From Streptosporangiaceae bacterium (GTDB taxonomy: Bacteria; Actinomycetota; Actinomycetes; Streptosporangiales; Streptosporangiaceae): DNA of 20,382 bases. Below, piece by piece: positions 7,647 to 15,119 of the stretch (its first letter is position 1; the number at the start of each line of letters is the position of its first letter). Under the pieces are notes generated by a model, which was not told the DNA's origin, did not search any database, and was given only the letters and a program-made list of their open reading frames with translations. A program made the position numbers and the translations under genes. Location: assembly GCA_030040815.1 (NCBI GenBank), contig JASHSZ010000692.1, positions 1 to 20,382 on the forward strand. The letters are read 5' to 3'.

Positions 7647-9263
7647 GACGTTGACCAGGTACGGCTGGCCAGAGTCGAATGCGCGCCGCAGGGCCGGGCC
7701 GATGTCCGCCGGATCCGTCACCAGTTCGCCGCCGCCGCCGAGTGCCGTCACCACCTGGTCGTACCGGCAGCCCGGTTGCAGGTCTGCGGCGACGTCATAG
7801 CCGTAGAGCGCCTGCATCGGGTGCTTCTCCAGGCCCCAAATGCCGTTGTTGCCGCAGATCATCACGACCGGCAGGCCATGGCGGACGAGGGTGTCGGCGT
7901 CCATCAGGGAGAAGCCAGCGGCGCCGTCGCCGAGCAGCAGCACGACCTGGGCTGCCGGGCGCGCCACCCGGGCGCCGATCGCATAGCCGAGGCCGGTGCC
8001 GAGACAGCCGTAGGGGCCAGGGTCGAGCCAGCCGCCCGGCTGCTGCGGCTCGGCGTACTTGCCGGCGTAACTGACGAAGTCGCCGCCGTCGCCGATCACC
8101 ACGGCGTCCGGTTCCAGCAGGCTGGCCAGCTCGCCGTAGATGCGCAGCGGGTGGATCGGGCGGGCTGCGCTCTGCAGCAGCGCGGCGTCGCCCGCCAGCT
8201 GCCGGGCGCAGACGTCCTGCAATCGCGGCAGCCAGTCCTCGGCGACGACTGCGGCCGTCGCCGCGCCGGCCAGCGCGGTGAAGACCGTCGCGAGGTCACC
8301 CGCCGCCGAGCCGGCGAGCTCGCAGTGCGTGGCCAGCTGATCGGCTGCGTCTGCGAGATGGACCACCCTGGCAGGCGGCGGGCCGGCCCGGCCGCCGAAG
8401 CGCCCGTAGCCCAGCCGGAAGTCCAGTGGCGTGCCCGCCACGATGACGAGGTCAGCCTCGGCGAAGGCTACCGAGCGTGCCCTGGTGACCAGCAGGGGAT
8501 GCCCGGCCGGCAGGATGCCGCGACCCTGGCCGTTCGTGACGACCGGCAGCCCGAGGTGCTCCGCCGCGGTTCGCGCGGCGTGCTCAGCGCCATCGAGCCA
8601 GACGTCCGAGCCGAGGACCAGCACCGGCCGGTGCGCGGTCGCGAGCAGTCTCGCCACCGCGGCCACGTCAGCGTCGGCGGGCACATCGTGGCCGCCGACG
8701 CCAGCTGCCTGCGCCGGGTCAGGCTCGGCAGGCCTGGCCGCGGCGCCGAACAGCGCCTCCAGGCTCGCGTCAAGGAACACCGGGCCGCGGTGGCGCGTGC
8801 CGGCGAGCGTGAACGCGGCATCGACTGCGTCGCCGACCAGGCCGGGATCGTGCACGGTCCAGGCTCGCTTGGTCACCGGCGCCAGCAGCGGAGGATGATC
8901 TAGCTCCTGCAGGCTGCCGGAGCCCCAGCGGCCGTCTGGTGCCCGCCCGGCCAGCACCACGACCGGCGTTCCGTTGAAATGGGCGGTGGTCACGGCGCTG
9001 ATTCCGTTGGTGACGCCAGGCCCGGCCGTGAGGACCGCGAGGCCCGGACGGCGAGTCAGCCGGGCCGTCGCCTCCGCGGCGAACACCGCGGTCTGCTCGT
9101 GCCGGACGTCGATGATGGGCATCGGAGGTTCGGCGGTCACCGCGCCGTCGTACAACGGGAAGACGTGCCCGCCCGACAGGGTGAACATCGTCGTAACGCC
9201 GTGCCTGCGGGCCGCAGCCACCGCCTGCGCGCCGCCGTGCCCCGCGGGCCTGTCGGCTTCCAT
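7599..9263 (-). CDS. thiamine-diphosphate-dependent enzyme, acetolactate synthase superfamily
   Basis: 554 residues from the ATG at 9263. The three domains of the family are visible: an N-terminal pyrimidine-binding domain with the catalytic Glu56 (RHEQTAVFAAEA), a central domain, and a C-terminal diphosphate-binding domain with GDGA (Asp446) followed about 28 residues later by the NN of CGNNGIWG, which is the ThDP/Mg motif. The superfamily includes acetolactate synthase, 2-hydroxyacyl-CoA lyase and oxalyl-CoA decarboxylase; the sequence alone does not decide among them, and no ilvN-type regulatory subunit is adjacent. The frame is open far upstream, but the ATG at 9263 matches the family start (an HGGAQAVAAARRHGV helix) and has a -10-like box 7 nt before it. 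It is divergent from pdtaS. The start region carries a 12-bp palindrome suggesting a dedicated repressor. Confidence 0.88.
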   Translation of the reverse strand: MEADRPAGHGGAQAVAAARRHGVTTMFTLSGGHVFPLYDGAVTAEPPMPIIDVRHEQTAVFAAEATARLTRRPGLAVLTAGPGVTNGISAVTTAHFNGTPVVVLAGRAPDGRWGSGSLQELDHPPLLAPVTKRAWTVHDPGLVGDAVDAAFTLAGTRHRGPVFLDASLEALFGAAARPAEPDPAQAAGVGGHDVPADADVAAVARLLATAHRPVLVLGSDVWLDGAEHAARTAAEHLGLPVVTNGQGRGILPAGHPLLVTRARSVAFAEADLVIVAGTPLDFRLGYGRFGGRAGPPPARVVHLADAADQLATHCELAGSAAGDLATVFTALAGAATAAVVAEDWLPRLQDVCARQLAGDAALLQSAARPIHPLRIYGELASLLEPDAVVIGDGGDFVSYAGKYAEPQQPGGWLDPGPYGCLGTGLGYAIGARVARPAAQVVLLLGDGAAGFSLMDADTLVRHGLPVVMICGNNGIWGLEKHPMQALYGYDVAADLQPGCRYDQVVTALGGGGELVTDPADIGPALRRAFDSGQPYLVNVVTDAKDAYPRSTTGV

Positions 9264-9270
9264 GGCGGCG

Positions 9271-9286
9271 ACGTTACCAGCTGGTA
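9271..9286 (-). promoter_or_regulatory. -10 box with overlapping palindromic operator, thiamine-diphosphate enzyme gene
   Basis: On the minus strand TAACGT (9276-9271) matches TANNNT and ends 7 nt before the ATG, consistent with a leaderless transcript. It overlaps the perfect 12-bp palindrome TACCAGCTGGTA at 9275-9286. A dimeric repressor bound there would block the promoter. Both elements are read directly; their function is inferred. Confidence 0.45.
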
Positions 9287-9414
9287 GGCGCCGCTGATAT
9301 CGGCCCGGCGCTCCCGGCCACAGCTGGCACCGGCCGCTGGGCGACCCGGCGAATCCGCTGCGAGCAGACAGCCGCCCGGTTAGCCCATGGCGTTTTGGCT
9401 GCGATGATGGCTGA

Positions 9415-11013
9415 GTGCCTACGCTGACCGACCTTGCCCGCCGGGCCGGGATTCGCGGCGCGGACCTGGACTGGCTGCACGCGCTGATATCCGACTGGCA
9501 GCTGCTCGCCGACCTCTCGTTCGCCGACCTGGTGCTGTGGGCCCCGCTGCAGGAGGGAGGTGCTGGCCCCCGCGGGGAGGACGGCTGGCCAGAGAACGCC
9601 GGCTGGATAGCCCTGGCGCAGATGCGCCCGACGACCGGACCGACCGCGCTGCCCGACGACATCGTGGGTTCGGTGCGACCAGGCGCTGACCAGCCGCACC
9701 TCGCAGCGGCGTACACCGAACGGCGGGTCTGGCGCGAAGGCGACCCGGAGTGGACGCGGGGCGTGCCGGTCCGGCACGAGACCATCCCGGTGACCCGTGC
9801 GGAGCGGGTCATCGCGGTGATTGAGCGATCGACCAACCTGAGCTTCGCGCGCACCCCGAGCCGGCTGGAGCTGGCGTACCTGAAGGCGGCGGACGACCTG
9901 ACCCAGATGGTGGCAGCGGGCACGTTCCCCGAGCCGGATGCCGAGCCCGCGCTCGTCCGGTCGCCGCGCGTCGGCGACGGCCTGATCCGGCTGAACCAGA
10001 CCGGCCGGGTGAGCTACGCCAGCCCGAACGGGCTGTCGGCATATCGCAGGCTGGGGCTGGCGGCGGACCTCGTCGGCAAGCAGCTCGGCCCGCTGACCGC
10101 GCGGCTGCACGCGAACCGCGAGCCCCGTGACGACTCGCTCATGCTCGCGGCCAGCGGCCGTGCGCCAGCCGAGACGGAGGTCGAGGCTAACGGCGCAGTG
10201 GTGCAGTTGCGCGCCATACCGCTCGTGGTGGACGGACACCGGTCCGGCGCGCTGGTTCTGCTCCGGGACGTGACGGAGCTGCGGCACCGGGAGCGCGAGC
10301 TGCTCTCGAAGGACGCAACGATCAGGGAGATCCATCACCGGGTCAAGAACAACCTGCAGACCGTGGCGGCGCTGCTGCGCCTGCAGGCGCGGCGACTGCA
10401 CGTCCCGGAGGCGCGAGACGCGCTGGAGGAGGCCGTGCGCCGGGTCGGCTCCATCGCGATGGTGCACGAGACGCTGTCACGGATGCCCGACGAGATCGTG
10501 GACTTCGACGACATCGCCGGCCGAGTGGCGATGATGGCCGGAGAAGTGTCTGCTCCGGAGGTGCGCGTGACGCCGACACTGCTGGGCTCGTTCGGCGAGC
10601 TACCGGCGCTGATCGCGACTCCGCTGGCTCTGGTGCTGACCGAGTTGCTGCAGAATGCCCTGCAGCACGGGCTCGCCGAGCCCGGCCACGCGGCGAGCGG
10701 CCGTCTGCAGGTGCGCGCGGTTCGAGAGCCGGGCACGCTCACCGTCACGGTCTCCGACAACGGGGTGGGCCTGCCGGGCGACTTCGATCTGGACGCGACG
10801 ACCAGCCTCGGCCTGCAGATCGTGCGCACGCTCGTGCTGACCGAACTGGGCGGCACCCTGGAGATCTCGGGCCGGACCGGCGGGGGCACTCAAGTGGTGG
10901 TCGTGCTGCCGCTGGGGGAGTCTCCGGCCGCTGCACGCCGATCGGGAGATCTCGGCGATTCCTGGCTGAACGGGGAGCACGCGGCGGCCATCGCGGTCGG
11001 CGAGGCGGAGTAG
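9415..11013 (+). CDS. pdtaS: PdtaS-like sensor histidine kinase (HisKA_2 / HWE-related type)
   Basis: 532 residues, cytosolic, with no membrane segments. In Mycobacterium, PdtaS phosphorylates the antiterminator response regulator PdtaR and is linked to redox, NO and nutrient signals. The domain order fits: an N-terminal GAF-like region beginning near LISDWQLLADLSFADLVLW (about 20-140), a PAS region starting near GDGLIRLNQTGRVSYASPN (about 185-290), a HisKA_2 box EIHHRVKNNLQTVAALLRLQ with His307/His308, an N-box LTELLQNALQHG at about 407-418, SDNGVGLP at about 446-453 and SLGLQIVRTLV after it. The GTG at 9415 gives MPTLTDLA, like the mycobacterial start. An extended -10-like TGCGATGAT ends 6 nt before it. 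No pdtaR is in the window. Its position next to whiB1 is conserved. At 532 residues it is somewhat longer than the mycobacterial protein as I remember it (about 500). Confidence 0.93.
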   Translation: MPTLTDLARRAGIRGADLDWLHALISDWQLLADLSFADLVLWAPLQEGGAGPRGEDGWPENAGWIALAQMRPTTGPTALPDDIVGSVRPGADQPHLAAAYTERRVWREGDPEWTRGVPVRHETIPVTRAERVIAVIERSTNLSFARTPSRLELAYLKAADDLTQMVAAGTFPEPDAEPALVRSPRVGDGLIRLNQTGRVSYASPNGLSAYRRLGLAADLVGKQLGPLTARLHANREPRDDSLMLAASGRAPAETEVEANGAVVQLRAIPLVVDGHRSGALVLLRDVTELRHRERELLSKDATIREIHHRVKNNLQTVAALLRLQARRLHVPEARDALEEAVRRVGSIAMVHETLSRMPDEIVDFDDIAGRVAMMAGEVSAPEVRVTPTLLGSFGELPALIATPLALVLTELLQNALQHGLAEPGHAASGRLQVRAVREPGTLTVTVSDNGVGLPGDFDLDATTSLGLQIVRTLVLTELGGTLEISGRTGGGTQVVVVLPLGESPAAARRSGDLGDSWLNGEHAAAIAVGEAE

Positions 11014-11065
11014 CCGCGCGCTGGCCGGGGCTCGCAATCCTGGCTCAGCGGCGGCTCGCCAACAG

Positions 11066-11103
11066 CGAAGCTGCGCCGCGGCGGGTGCCGGGACGCAGCT
11101 TCG
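11066..11103. terminator. bidirectional hairpin between pdtaS and whiB1
   Basis: CGAAGCTGCG at 11066-11075 pairs perfectly with CGCAGCTTCG at 11094-11103 across an 18-nt GC-rich loop. It lies between the two convergent stop codons. There is no T tract, as is usual for actinobacterial terminators. Confidence 0.65.
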
Positions 11104-11111
11104 GTGATATG

Positions 11112-11363
11112 TCAGGCGCCCGTGCGGGCGGTTATCCGGCTGCGGCGCTTGGCTGCGCGCCGCTCATCCTCGCTCAGGCCACCCCAGACGCCGGCGTCCT
11201 GGCCGCTCTCGAGTGCCCACTGCAGGCAGGGCTCGATCACCTTGCAGCGTTGGCAGACTTGCTTGGCCTCCTCTATCTGGAGCAGCGCGGGCCCCGTGTT
11301 GCCGATCGGGAAGAAAAGCTCCGGGTCCTCGTCACGGCAGGCGGCATGGTGACGCCAGTCCAT
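11112..11363 (-). CDS. whiB1: WhiB1-type iron-sulfur transcription factor
   Basis: 83 residues. WhiB1 carries a NO-sensitive 4Fe-4S cluster and binds the primary sigma factor. The four cluster ligands are Cys9, Cys37, Cys40 and Cys46 (CQRCKVIEPC), spaced exactly as in WhiB1. The GVWGG turn follows at about 58-62, then a basic C-terminal tail (RRAAKRRSR) that contacts DNA. The ATG at 11363 has AAGGAGGA upstream with good spacing. It is convergent with pdtaS, a pairing also seen in Mycobacterium and Streptomyces (where the gene is called wblE). A CRP-like palindrome lies 61-76 nt upstream, and a strong promoter-like element lies about 330 nt upstream. Call and cluster residues are secure. Confidence 0.96.
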   Translation of the reverse strand: MDWRHHAACRDEDPELFFPIGNTGPALLQIEEAKQVCQRCKVIEPCLQWALESGQDAGVWGGLSEDERRAAKRRSRITARTGA

Positions 11364-11724
11364 GAGTCCACTCCTCCTTCGCTCGGCCCGGCTCCCGCGG
11401 GCCTTGAGCTGGTCGGTCTAGCTTGTGAACGATTTCACGAGCTAGGCTCTATGCGAGCTACGTACGATTCGGATCTTGGCGATGGTCTGAATGCTGCTGT
11501 GCTTACCCGGCGTCCCCGTTAGTTATCCGGGGGCGCTGAGATTTGGCTGGTGGTGCGGTGGCAACTGACCGAGTGGCCAGCCGGTCCCACTGCCCCAGGG
11601 CTCGCGCCCGTCGCTCCAAGGAGTCCCCTGCCCGACCGTCGCCACGTGAGCGTCGCCAGCCCGGCAACGGCGCACGCGAGCACACCGTTCACCAGGAGCG
11701 TTATAACCCTCTCAAGATCGGCTA
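11364..11724. other. 360-bp intergenic region upstream of whiB1
   Basis: I find no convincing gene here. It holds the whiB1 ribosome-binding site, the CRP-like palindrome at 11418-11445, and most of a -35/-10 pair at 11700-11728 pointing towards whiB1 (its -35 reaches into the end of the lipid kinase gene). The stretch 11446-11690 has no good codon pattern and could be a long 5' UTR or encode a small RNA; I recognise no known RNA family in it. Confidence 0.5.
11418..11445. promoter_or_regulatory. CRP/FNR-family operator-like palindrome upstream of whiB1
   Basis: This is a 28-bp near-perfect dyad: 12-nt arms (CTAGCT plus TGTGAA against TTCACG plus AGCTAG, with one G-T offset) around a 4-nt centre. 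Its core TGTGAACGATTTCACG at 11424-11439 matches the CRP consensus TGTGA-N6-TCACA at 9 of 10 defined positions. Mycobacterial whiB1 is known to be controlled by the cAMP receptor protein, which supports the call. It could also fold as an RNA hairpin in a long leader. Confidence 0.7.
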
Positions 11725-11728
11725 TCAA
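11700..11728 (-). promoter_or_regulatory. strong housekeeping-type promoter pointing to whiB1
   Basis: On the minus strand TTGATA (11728-11723), a 17-nt spacer and TATAAC (11705-11700) match the primary sigma consensus at 5 of 6 positions in each box. The -35 overlaps the end of the lipid kinase gene. The start would be near 11693, about 330 nt before the whiB1 ATG, implying a long leader or a separate small RNA. Confidence 0.55.
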
Positions 11729-12834
11729 CCGCAAGAGGCTTCGGCAAAGGTTCGTAAGGATTTCGGTGTTCTATCAGTCAGATGCCTGGCATGAGCGCGG
11801 TGCCCGGCCTCGGCCGCGGCGCCCGGATGCGGACTCTTGGCGGCTATCGGGGCTGCTAATCCCACTACCCGCAGCGCGCCGGGCACCGAGCGAAAGCTGA
11901 CGTCCTCGACTTCGCCCATGTACTCGCCGTCAAGCTGGAACGCCACCGGGCGGTCTGCCCGCAGCACGAGGGCGGGCAGGTCATGGGCCGTCACCAGGGC
12001 GCGGCCGCGTGGTGGCTCGGTGCGGTCCGTCAGCATCTGGCGCAGCGTGCCCAGCGTGGCCAGCGTGCTGAGGCTGAGGAAGCCGAGCAGGTCAAGGCCG
12101 GTATCGAAGCTGGCGTCGGGGTTGGTGTGGACCGGCCTGTGGCCAAGATAGGTCCACGGCGCGGAATTCGACACGATGCACAGGAACACGCCGGCCGGGC
12201 ACAGGCCGGTCGGTTCGGTGATCGTGATGGCGGGTCGATGCCGGTCAGTTACCCGGTAGTACTGCCGCAGCGCGGTGCGGGCGAACAGTGCGGGGGTCAG
12301 CGTGCGTCCGTGCGCCCGCATGCCGTCGATGGCCCGCACGACCTCAGCGTCCAGGCCCAGGCCAGCGTTGAAGGTGAAGTACCGCCCGTCCGCACGGCCG
12401 AGGCCGATCCGCCGCTCTCTGCCGTGGGCAAGGTCATCGATCAGCCGGGCGGCGGCGTCCACCGGGTCGTCGGGCAGGGCGAGCGATCGGATGAACACGT
12501 TGGCGTTGCCGCCGGGCAGGGCGGCCAGTGCGGGGAGGTCGTCCGCGCCGGCCGGGGCCTGGTCCGGCCCTGGCCCGGCGCCGTCATGCCCTGCCGAGTC
12601 GCCCCAGCCGAGCAACCCGTTCACGGCCTCGTTCACCGTGCCGTCACCGCCGAGCGTGATGACCAGCCCGAATTTCTCCGCGGCTGCGGTCGCGGCAAGC
12701 TTGGTCGCGTCGCCCCTGTAGCGTGTCAGCACGACCTCAAGGTCGACAGCCGACTGCAGGGCCCGGACGATCAGGTCGCGTCGGCCGCTGGTTGTGGAGG
12801 TGGCGTGTGGGTTCACGATCAAGAGCGCGCGCAC
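11725..12834 (-). CDS. diacylglycerol/lipid kinase (DAGK_cat, YegS/LCB5 family)
   Basis: 369 residues. The family phosphorylates diacylglycerol or related lipids with ATP at the membrane surface. Visible are the N-terminal LLIVNPHA, the nucleotide-binding GGDGTVNEAVNGLLG at residues 62-76, and LPGGNANVF (the family's PGGT-AND motif). After it come FNAGLGLDAEVV and a C-terminal beta-rich part with QLDGEYMG. A Gly/Ala/Pro-rich insertion of about 25 residues separates the first two motifs, and the C-terminal about 45 residues are basic and low in conservation, making it longer than the usual 290-320. The GTG at 12834 is the only sensible start (MRALLIVNPHA). TAGCCT ends 6 nt before it, so the message may be leaderless. 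The substrate cannot be read from sequence. Confidence 0.9.
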   Translation of the reverse strand: MRALLIVNPHATSTTSGRRDLIVRALQSAVDLEVVLTRYRGDATKLAATAAAEKFGLVITLGGDGTVNEAVNGLLGWGDSAGHDGAGPGPDQAPAGADDLPALAALPGGNANVFIRSLALPDDPVDAAARLIDDLAHGRERRIGLGRADGRYFTFNAGLGLDAEVVRAIDGMRAHGRTLTPALFARTALRQYYRVTDRHRPAITITEPTGLCPAGVFLCIVSNSAPWTYLGHRPVHTNPDASFDTGLDLLGFLSLSTLATLGTLRQMLTDRTEPPRGRALVTAHDLPALVLRADRPVAFQLDGEYMGEVEDVSFRSVPGALRVVGLAAPIAAKSPHPGAAAEAGHRAHARHLTDRTPKSLRTFAEASCG

Positions 12835-12840
12835 GGGCCC

Positions 12841-12846
12841 AGGCTA
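12841..12846 (-). promoter_or_regulatory. candidate -10 box for leaderless lipid kinase transcript
   Basis: TAGCCT on the minus strand fits TANNNT and ends 6 nt before the GTG at 12834; no Shine-Dalgarno sequence is present. No clear -35 is seen. Confidence 0.4.
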
Positions 12847-12899
12847 GCCAGCCGTCACCCCGGCCGGTACCGCAGACCCAGCGGCCCGCCGCGGCTGCC

Positions 12900-13319
12900 G
12901 TGCTGGCCGGTCAGGCCCGGCCGGAACCGCTGCAGCTGCCGCGGACGGTGCTGGCGGCCGCCGTCGTCGAGGCTATCGAGGCGGCGGGGATCCTGCTCGC
13001 GGCCATCCTGGCCGGGATCGCGACCGCTGCCGGACACTCGTACCAGACAGCCAGCGGGATCGCCATCACGCTGATCGGCGTCGGCGCGGCAGTCTTGCTG
13101 GCACTCGTGGCCCACGGCCTGCACCGCGCCCGGCGCTGGTCGCGTACCCCAGCGATGCTGACCCAGCTATTCACCGGCATCGTCGCCGTGTACCTCGTGC
13201 AGTCGGGACGACTCGACTGGGGCGTCCCCGGCATCGTGCTCGCGGTCGGCGGCGTCGCGGCGCTGCTGTCGCCCGCGAGCGTCAAGCTGCTCACCCCGGG
13301 ACGCATCGAGAAAAATTAG
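12900..13319 (+). CDS. small membrane protein of unknown function
   Basis: About 139 residues if started at the GTG at 12900; the GTG at 12948 would also keep all membrane segments, and the frame is open further upstream but would then overlap the divergent lipid kinase. Four hydrophobic helices are visible: AVVEAIEAAGILLAAILAGI, a second around GIAITLIGVGAAVLLALVAHGL, a third around LFTGIVAVYLVQSG, and a fourth at GIVLAVGGVAALL. A basic loop (HRARRWSR) follows the second helix and the tail is basic (TPGRIEKN). I recognise no family. There is no Shine-Dalgarno sequence before either candidate start. The stop is 9 bp from the end of the convergent sigma gene, with no room for a terminator. It is likely a real gene because of clean codon use and coherent topology. 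Confidence 0.7.
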   Translation: MLAGQARPEPLQLPRTVLAAAVVEAIEAAGILLAAILAGIATAAGHSYQTASGIAITLIGVGAAVLLALVAHGLHRARRWSRTPAMLTQLFTGIVAVYLVQSGRLDWGVPGIVLAVGGVAALLSPASVKLLTPGRIEKN

Positions 13320-13328
13320 CCGCTGGCT

Positions 13329-14264
13329 TCAATCTTCGCTGGTGAGGCCGTCCCGAAGCTGGGCGAGCGTTCTGGCCAGCAACCGGGACACGTGCATCTG
13401 GGAGATGCCCAGCTCGGTAGCGATCTGCGACTGCGTCATGTTGCCGAAGAACCGGAGCAGCAGAATCCGCTTCTCCCGTGGCGGCAGCTGCTCGAGCAGC
13501 GGCTTGAGCGACTCCCGGTACTCCACCCCCTCGAGCGCGTCGTCAACCATGCCGAGCGATTCCGAGACGGCAGGCGCGTCCTCATCGCCGGAGTCAGGCG
13601 CGTCGAGTGACACCGTGGAGTAGGCGTTGGCGGACTCCAGGCCCTCAAGCACCTCTTCCTCGCTCATCTGGAGGTGCTCGGCTAGCTCGGCGACCGTCGG
13701 GGCCCGGCCGAGATGCTGGGCCAGCTCACTGATGGCCTTCGCCAGGGCGAGCTTGAGTTCCTGCAGCCGGCGAGGTACCCGGACGGCCCAGCCCTTGTCG
13801 CGGAAGTGGCGTTTGATCTCGCCCACGATCGTCGGCGTCGCGTAGGTGGAGAACTCGACGCCCCGCTCGAGGTCAAACCTGTCGATCGACTTGATCAGCC
13901 CGATGGTGGCGACCTGGGTGAGGTCATCCAGCCACTCGCCGCGGTTACGGAACCTGCGGGCCAGGTACTCGACGAGCGGCAGGTGCAGCTCGACCAGTTC
14001 GCTGCGGATCCGCAGCCGCTCGGGATCGTCCGCCGGCAACCCCGAGAGCTGCTGGAACAGGTCTCGCGCCCGGTTGCGCTCACGCGGTCCGTGCTGCATC
14101 CGCGGGGGCGGCTCGGTCAGGTCCCCGGCGTCTGAAATCTCCCCAGGCTCGGCCAGGTCCTCGCGCTCGGCTAGGTCCTCGGCCTCGGCCAGCTCCAGTA
14201 CGGCAGGCAGCGCGCTGTCGGCGTCATCAGCGCCGGGTCGCCCCCTGGCCGGTGCTGCGGACAT
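13329..14264 (-). CDS. sigF: SigB/SigF-family stress sigma factor
   Basis: 311 residues from the ATG at 14264, which has GAGGAG 10 nt upstream; a TTG at 14285 would add seven residues. This is a group 3 sigma factor without region 1.1. Region 2 reads LPLVEYLARRF, DDLTQVATIGLIKSIDRFD and FSTYATPTIVGEIKRHFRDK. Region 3 follows (PRRLQELKLALAKAISELAQ), and region 4 has LPPREKRILLLRFFGNMTQ with the helix-turn-helix SQIATELGISQMHVSRLLAR. The N-terminal about 60 residues are acidic with repeated EDLAE-like units, unlike the core. It lies 28 bp after a UsfX-like anti-sigma gene, the same order as usfX-sigF in Mycobacterium, so it is most likely held inactive by that protein. Which of the several actinobacterial SigB/F/H paralogues it corresponds to is uncertain. 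Confidence 0.9.
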   Translation of the reverse strand: MSAAPARGRPGADDADSALPAVLELAEAEDLAEREDLAEPGEISDAGDLTEPPPRMQHGPRERNRARDLFQQLSGLPADDPERLRIRSELVELHLPLVEYLARRFRNRGEWLDDLTQVATIGLIKSIDRFDLERGVEFSTYATPTIVGEIKRHFRDKGWAVRVPRRLQELKLALAKAISELAQHLGRAPTVAELAEHLQMSEEEVLEGLESANAYSTVSLDAPDSGDEDAPAVSESLGMVDDALEGVEYRESLKPLLEQLPPREKRILLLRFFGNMTQSQIATELGISQMHVSRLLARTLAQLRDGLTSED

Positions 14265-14292
14265 GGTCCTCGACTCCTCGGTCAAGCCGACC

Positions 14293-14895
14293 TCAGTCTC
14301 TGTCTTCCCCGGTCGCCGGCCCCGAATTCCGGCGGCTCTTGCGCATCACGACGGCCAGCCGATCGGTCGGCCCGACCTGCGCGTGGGCCGACCCGGCCAG
14401 GGCCGATAGCACCGTCCAGGCGAACGTGTCCGCCGAGGGGGGGCGGGGGTTGATGCTCTGGACGCAGACCGTGATGGTCATGTCGTCCGCGCTCAGCGCG
14501 AACGTGCACTCCAGGCTGCTGCCCGGCACAGCCTGGCTGAGCAGCATGGCGCAGGCTTCATCGACCGCGATGCGCATGTCCTCGATGTCGTCGAGCGTGA
14601 AGTCAAGCCGGGCCGCAAGACCCGCGGTTGCCGTCCGGAGCACCGATAGGTATGCGCCGTCTGCGGGCATTCGCACCGTCACCGTGTCGGGTGCCGCGCC
14701 CGGCTCCGACACGGTGACGTGGGCACCAGCCACAGCGGCCTGCGCGGCCGGGGGCGAGCTTGCAGCGTTACCCGACCGCTGGGCGCTCGCCGACGCTGGG
14801 CCGGCCGACGCGGGGCCGGCCGTCGCTTGTCCCGCTGACGCCGGGCTGGCCGGTGAGGGCGATGCGATGGCGGATGTGGTGGTTTCCTCCGTCAC
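14293..14895 (-). CDS. UsfX/RsbW-like anti-sigma factor
   Basis: 200 residues from the GTG at 14895, preceded by GGAAGGA with 7-nt spacing. The C-terminal about 135 residues resemble mycobacterial UsfX: a Leu-rich N-terminal helix (AYLSVLRTATAGLAARLDF), DIEDMRIAVDEACAMLLSQA, then a Ser/Pro loop and FAWTVLSALAG. The first about 60 residues are Ala/Ser/Pro/Gly-rich low complexity, absent from the shorter mycobacterial protein. In classical RsbW kinases the helix after AVDEA carries the Asn that binds Mg-ATP; here that position is Met, and the later His is Gln. ATP-dependent kinase activity is therefore doubtful, while sigma binding may persist. It is co-directional with the sigma gene 28 bp downstream, so the two should be co-transcribed. 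Confidence 0.85.
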   Translation of the reverse strand: MTEETTTSAIASPSPASPASAGQATAGPASAGPASASAQRSGNAASSPPAAQAAVAGAHVTVSEPGAAPDTVTVRMPADGAYLSVLRTATAGLAARLDFTLDDIEDMRIAVDEACAMLLSQAVPGSSLECTFALSADDMTITVCVQSINPRPPSADTFAWTVLSALAGSAHAQVGPTDRLAVVMRKSRRNSGPATGEDRD

Positions 14896-15068
14896 TACTG
14901 TGTCCTTCCGTGCAGCCGCAGCGACGCGCCTGGCGTGCTTCCTTAGCAACTTACAGTGACCATCCGACTGCTCTGGCGCCGGCCGGCCGGCCCCGCGCCG
15001 GGGCCTCGGGGCCGCCCCCTCGCGGCCTGCTCCGCGAAGGTTCGGGGTCGCCCCGCCGCCGGTACTGA

Positions 15069-15100
15069 GAACCGGCGGGCCGCGAACGGCCCGCCGGTTC
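15069..15100. terminator. strong hairpin downstream of sodN
   Basis: A perfect 14-bp GC-rich stem (15069-15082 with 15087-15100) closes a 4-nt loop. On the minus (sodN) strand the loop is TTCG. It lies 19 bp after the sodN stop and separates sodN from the anti-sigma gene. No T tract follows. Confidence 0.85.
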
Positions 15101-15119
15101 TGCAGCTCGCTGGAGTCTG

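Noticed and set aside
7584..8903. Long plus-strand open frame opposite the thiamine-diphosphate enzyme gene
   Set aside because: It is an Arg/Gly/Ala-rich antisense shadow of a well-conserved gene.
11519..11734. Minus-strand frame of about 71 codons starting with TTG at the end of the lipid kinase gene, with a hydrophobic first third
   Set aside because: Its first codons coincide with the -35 of a strong promoter, there is no Shine-Dalgarno sequence, and the second half has no protein-like pattern.
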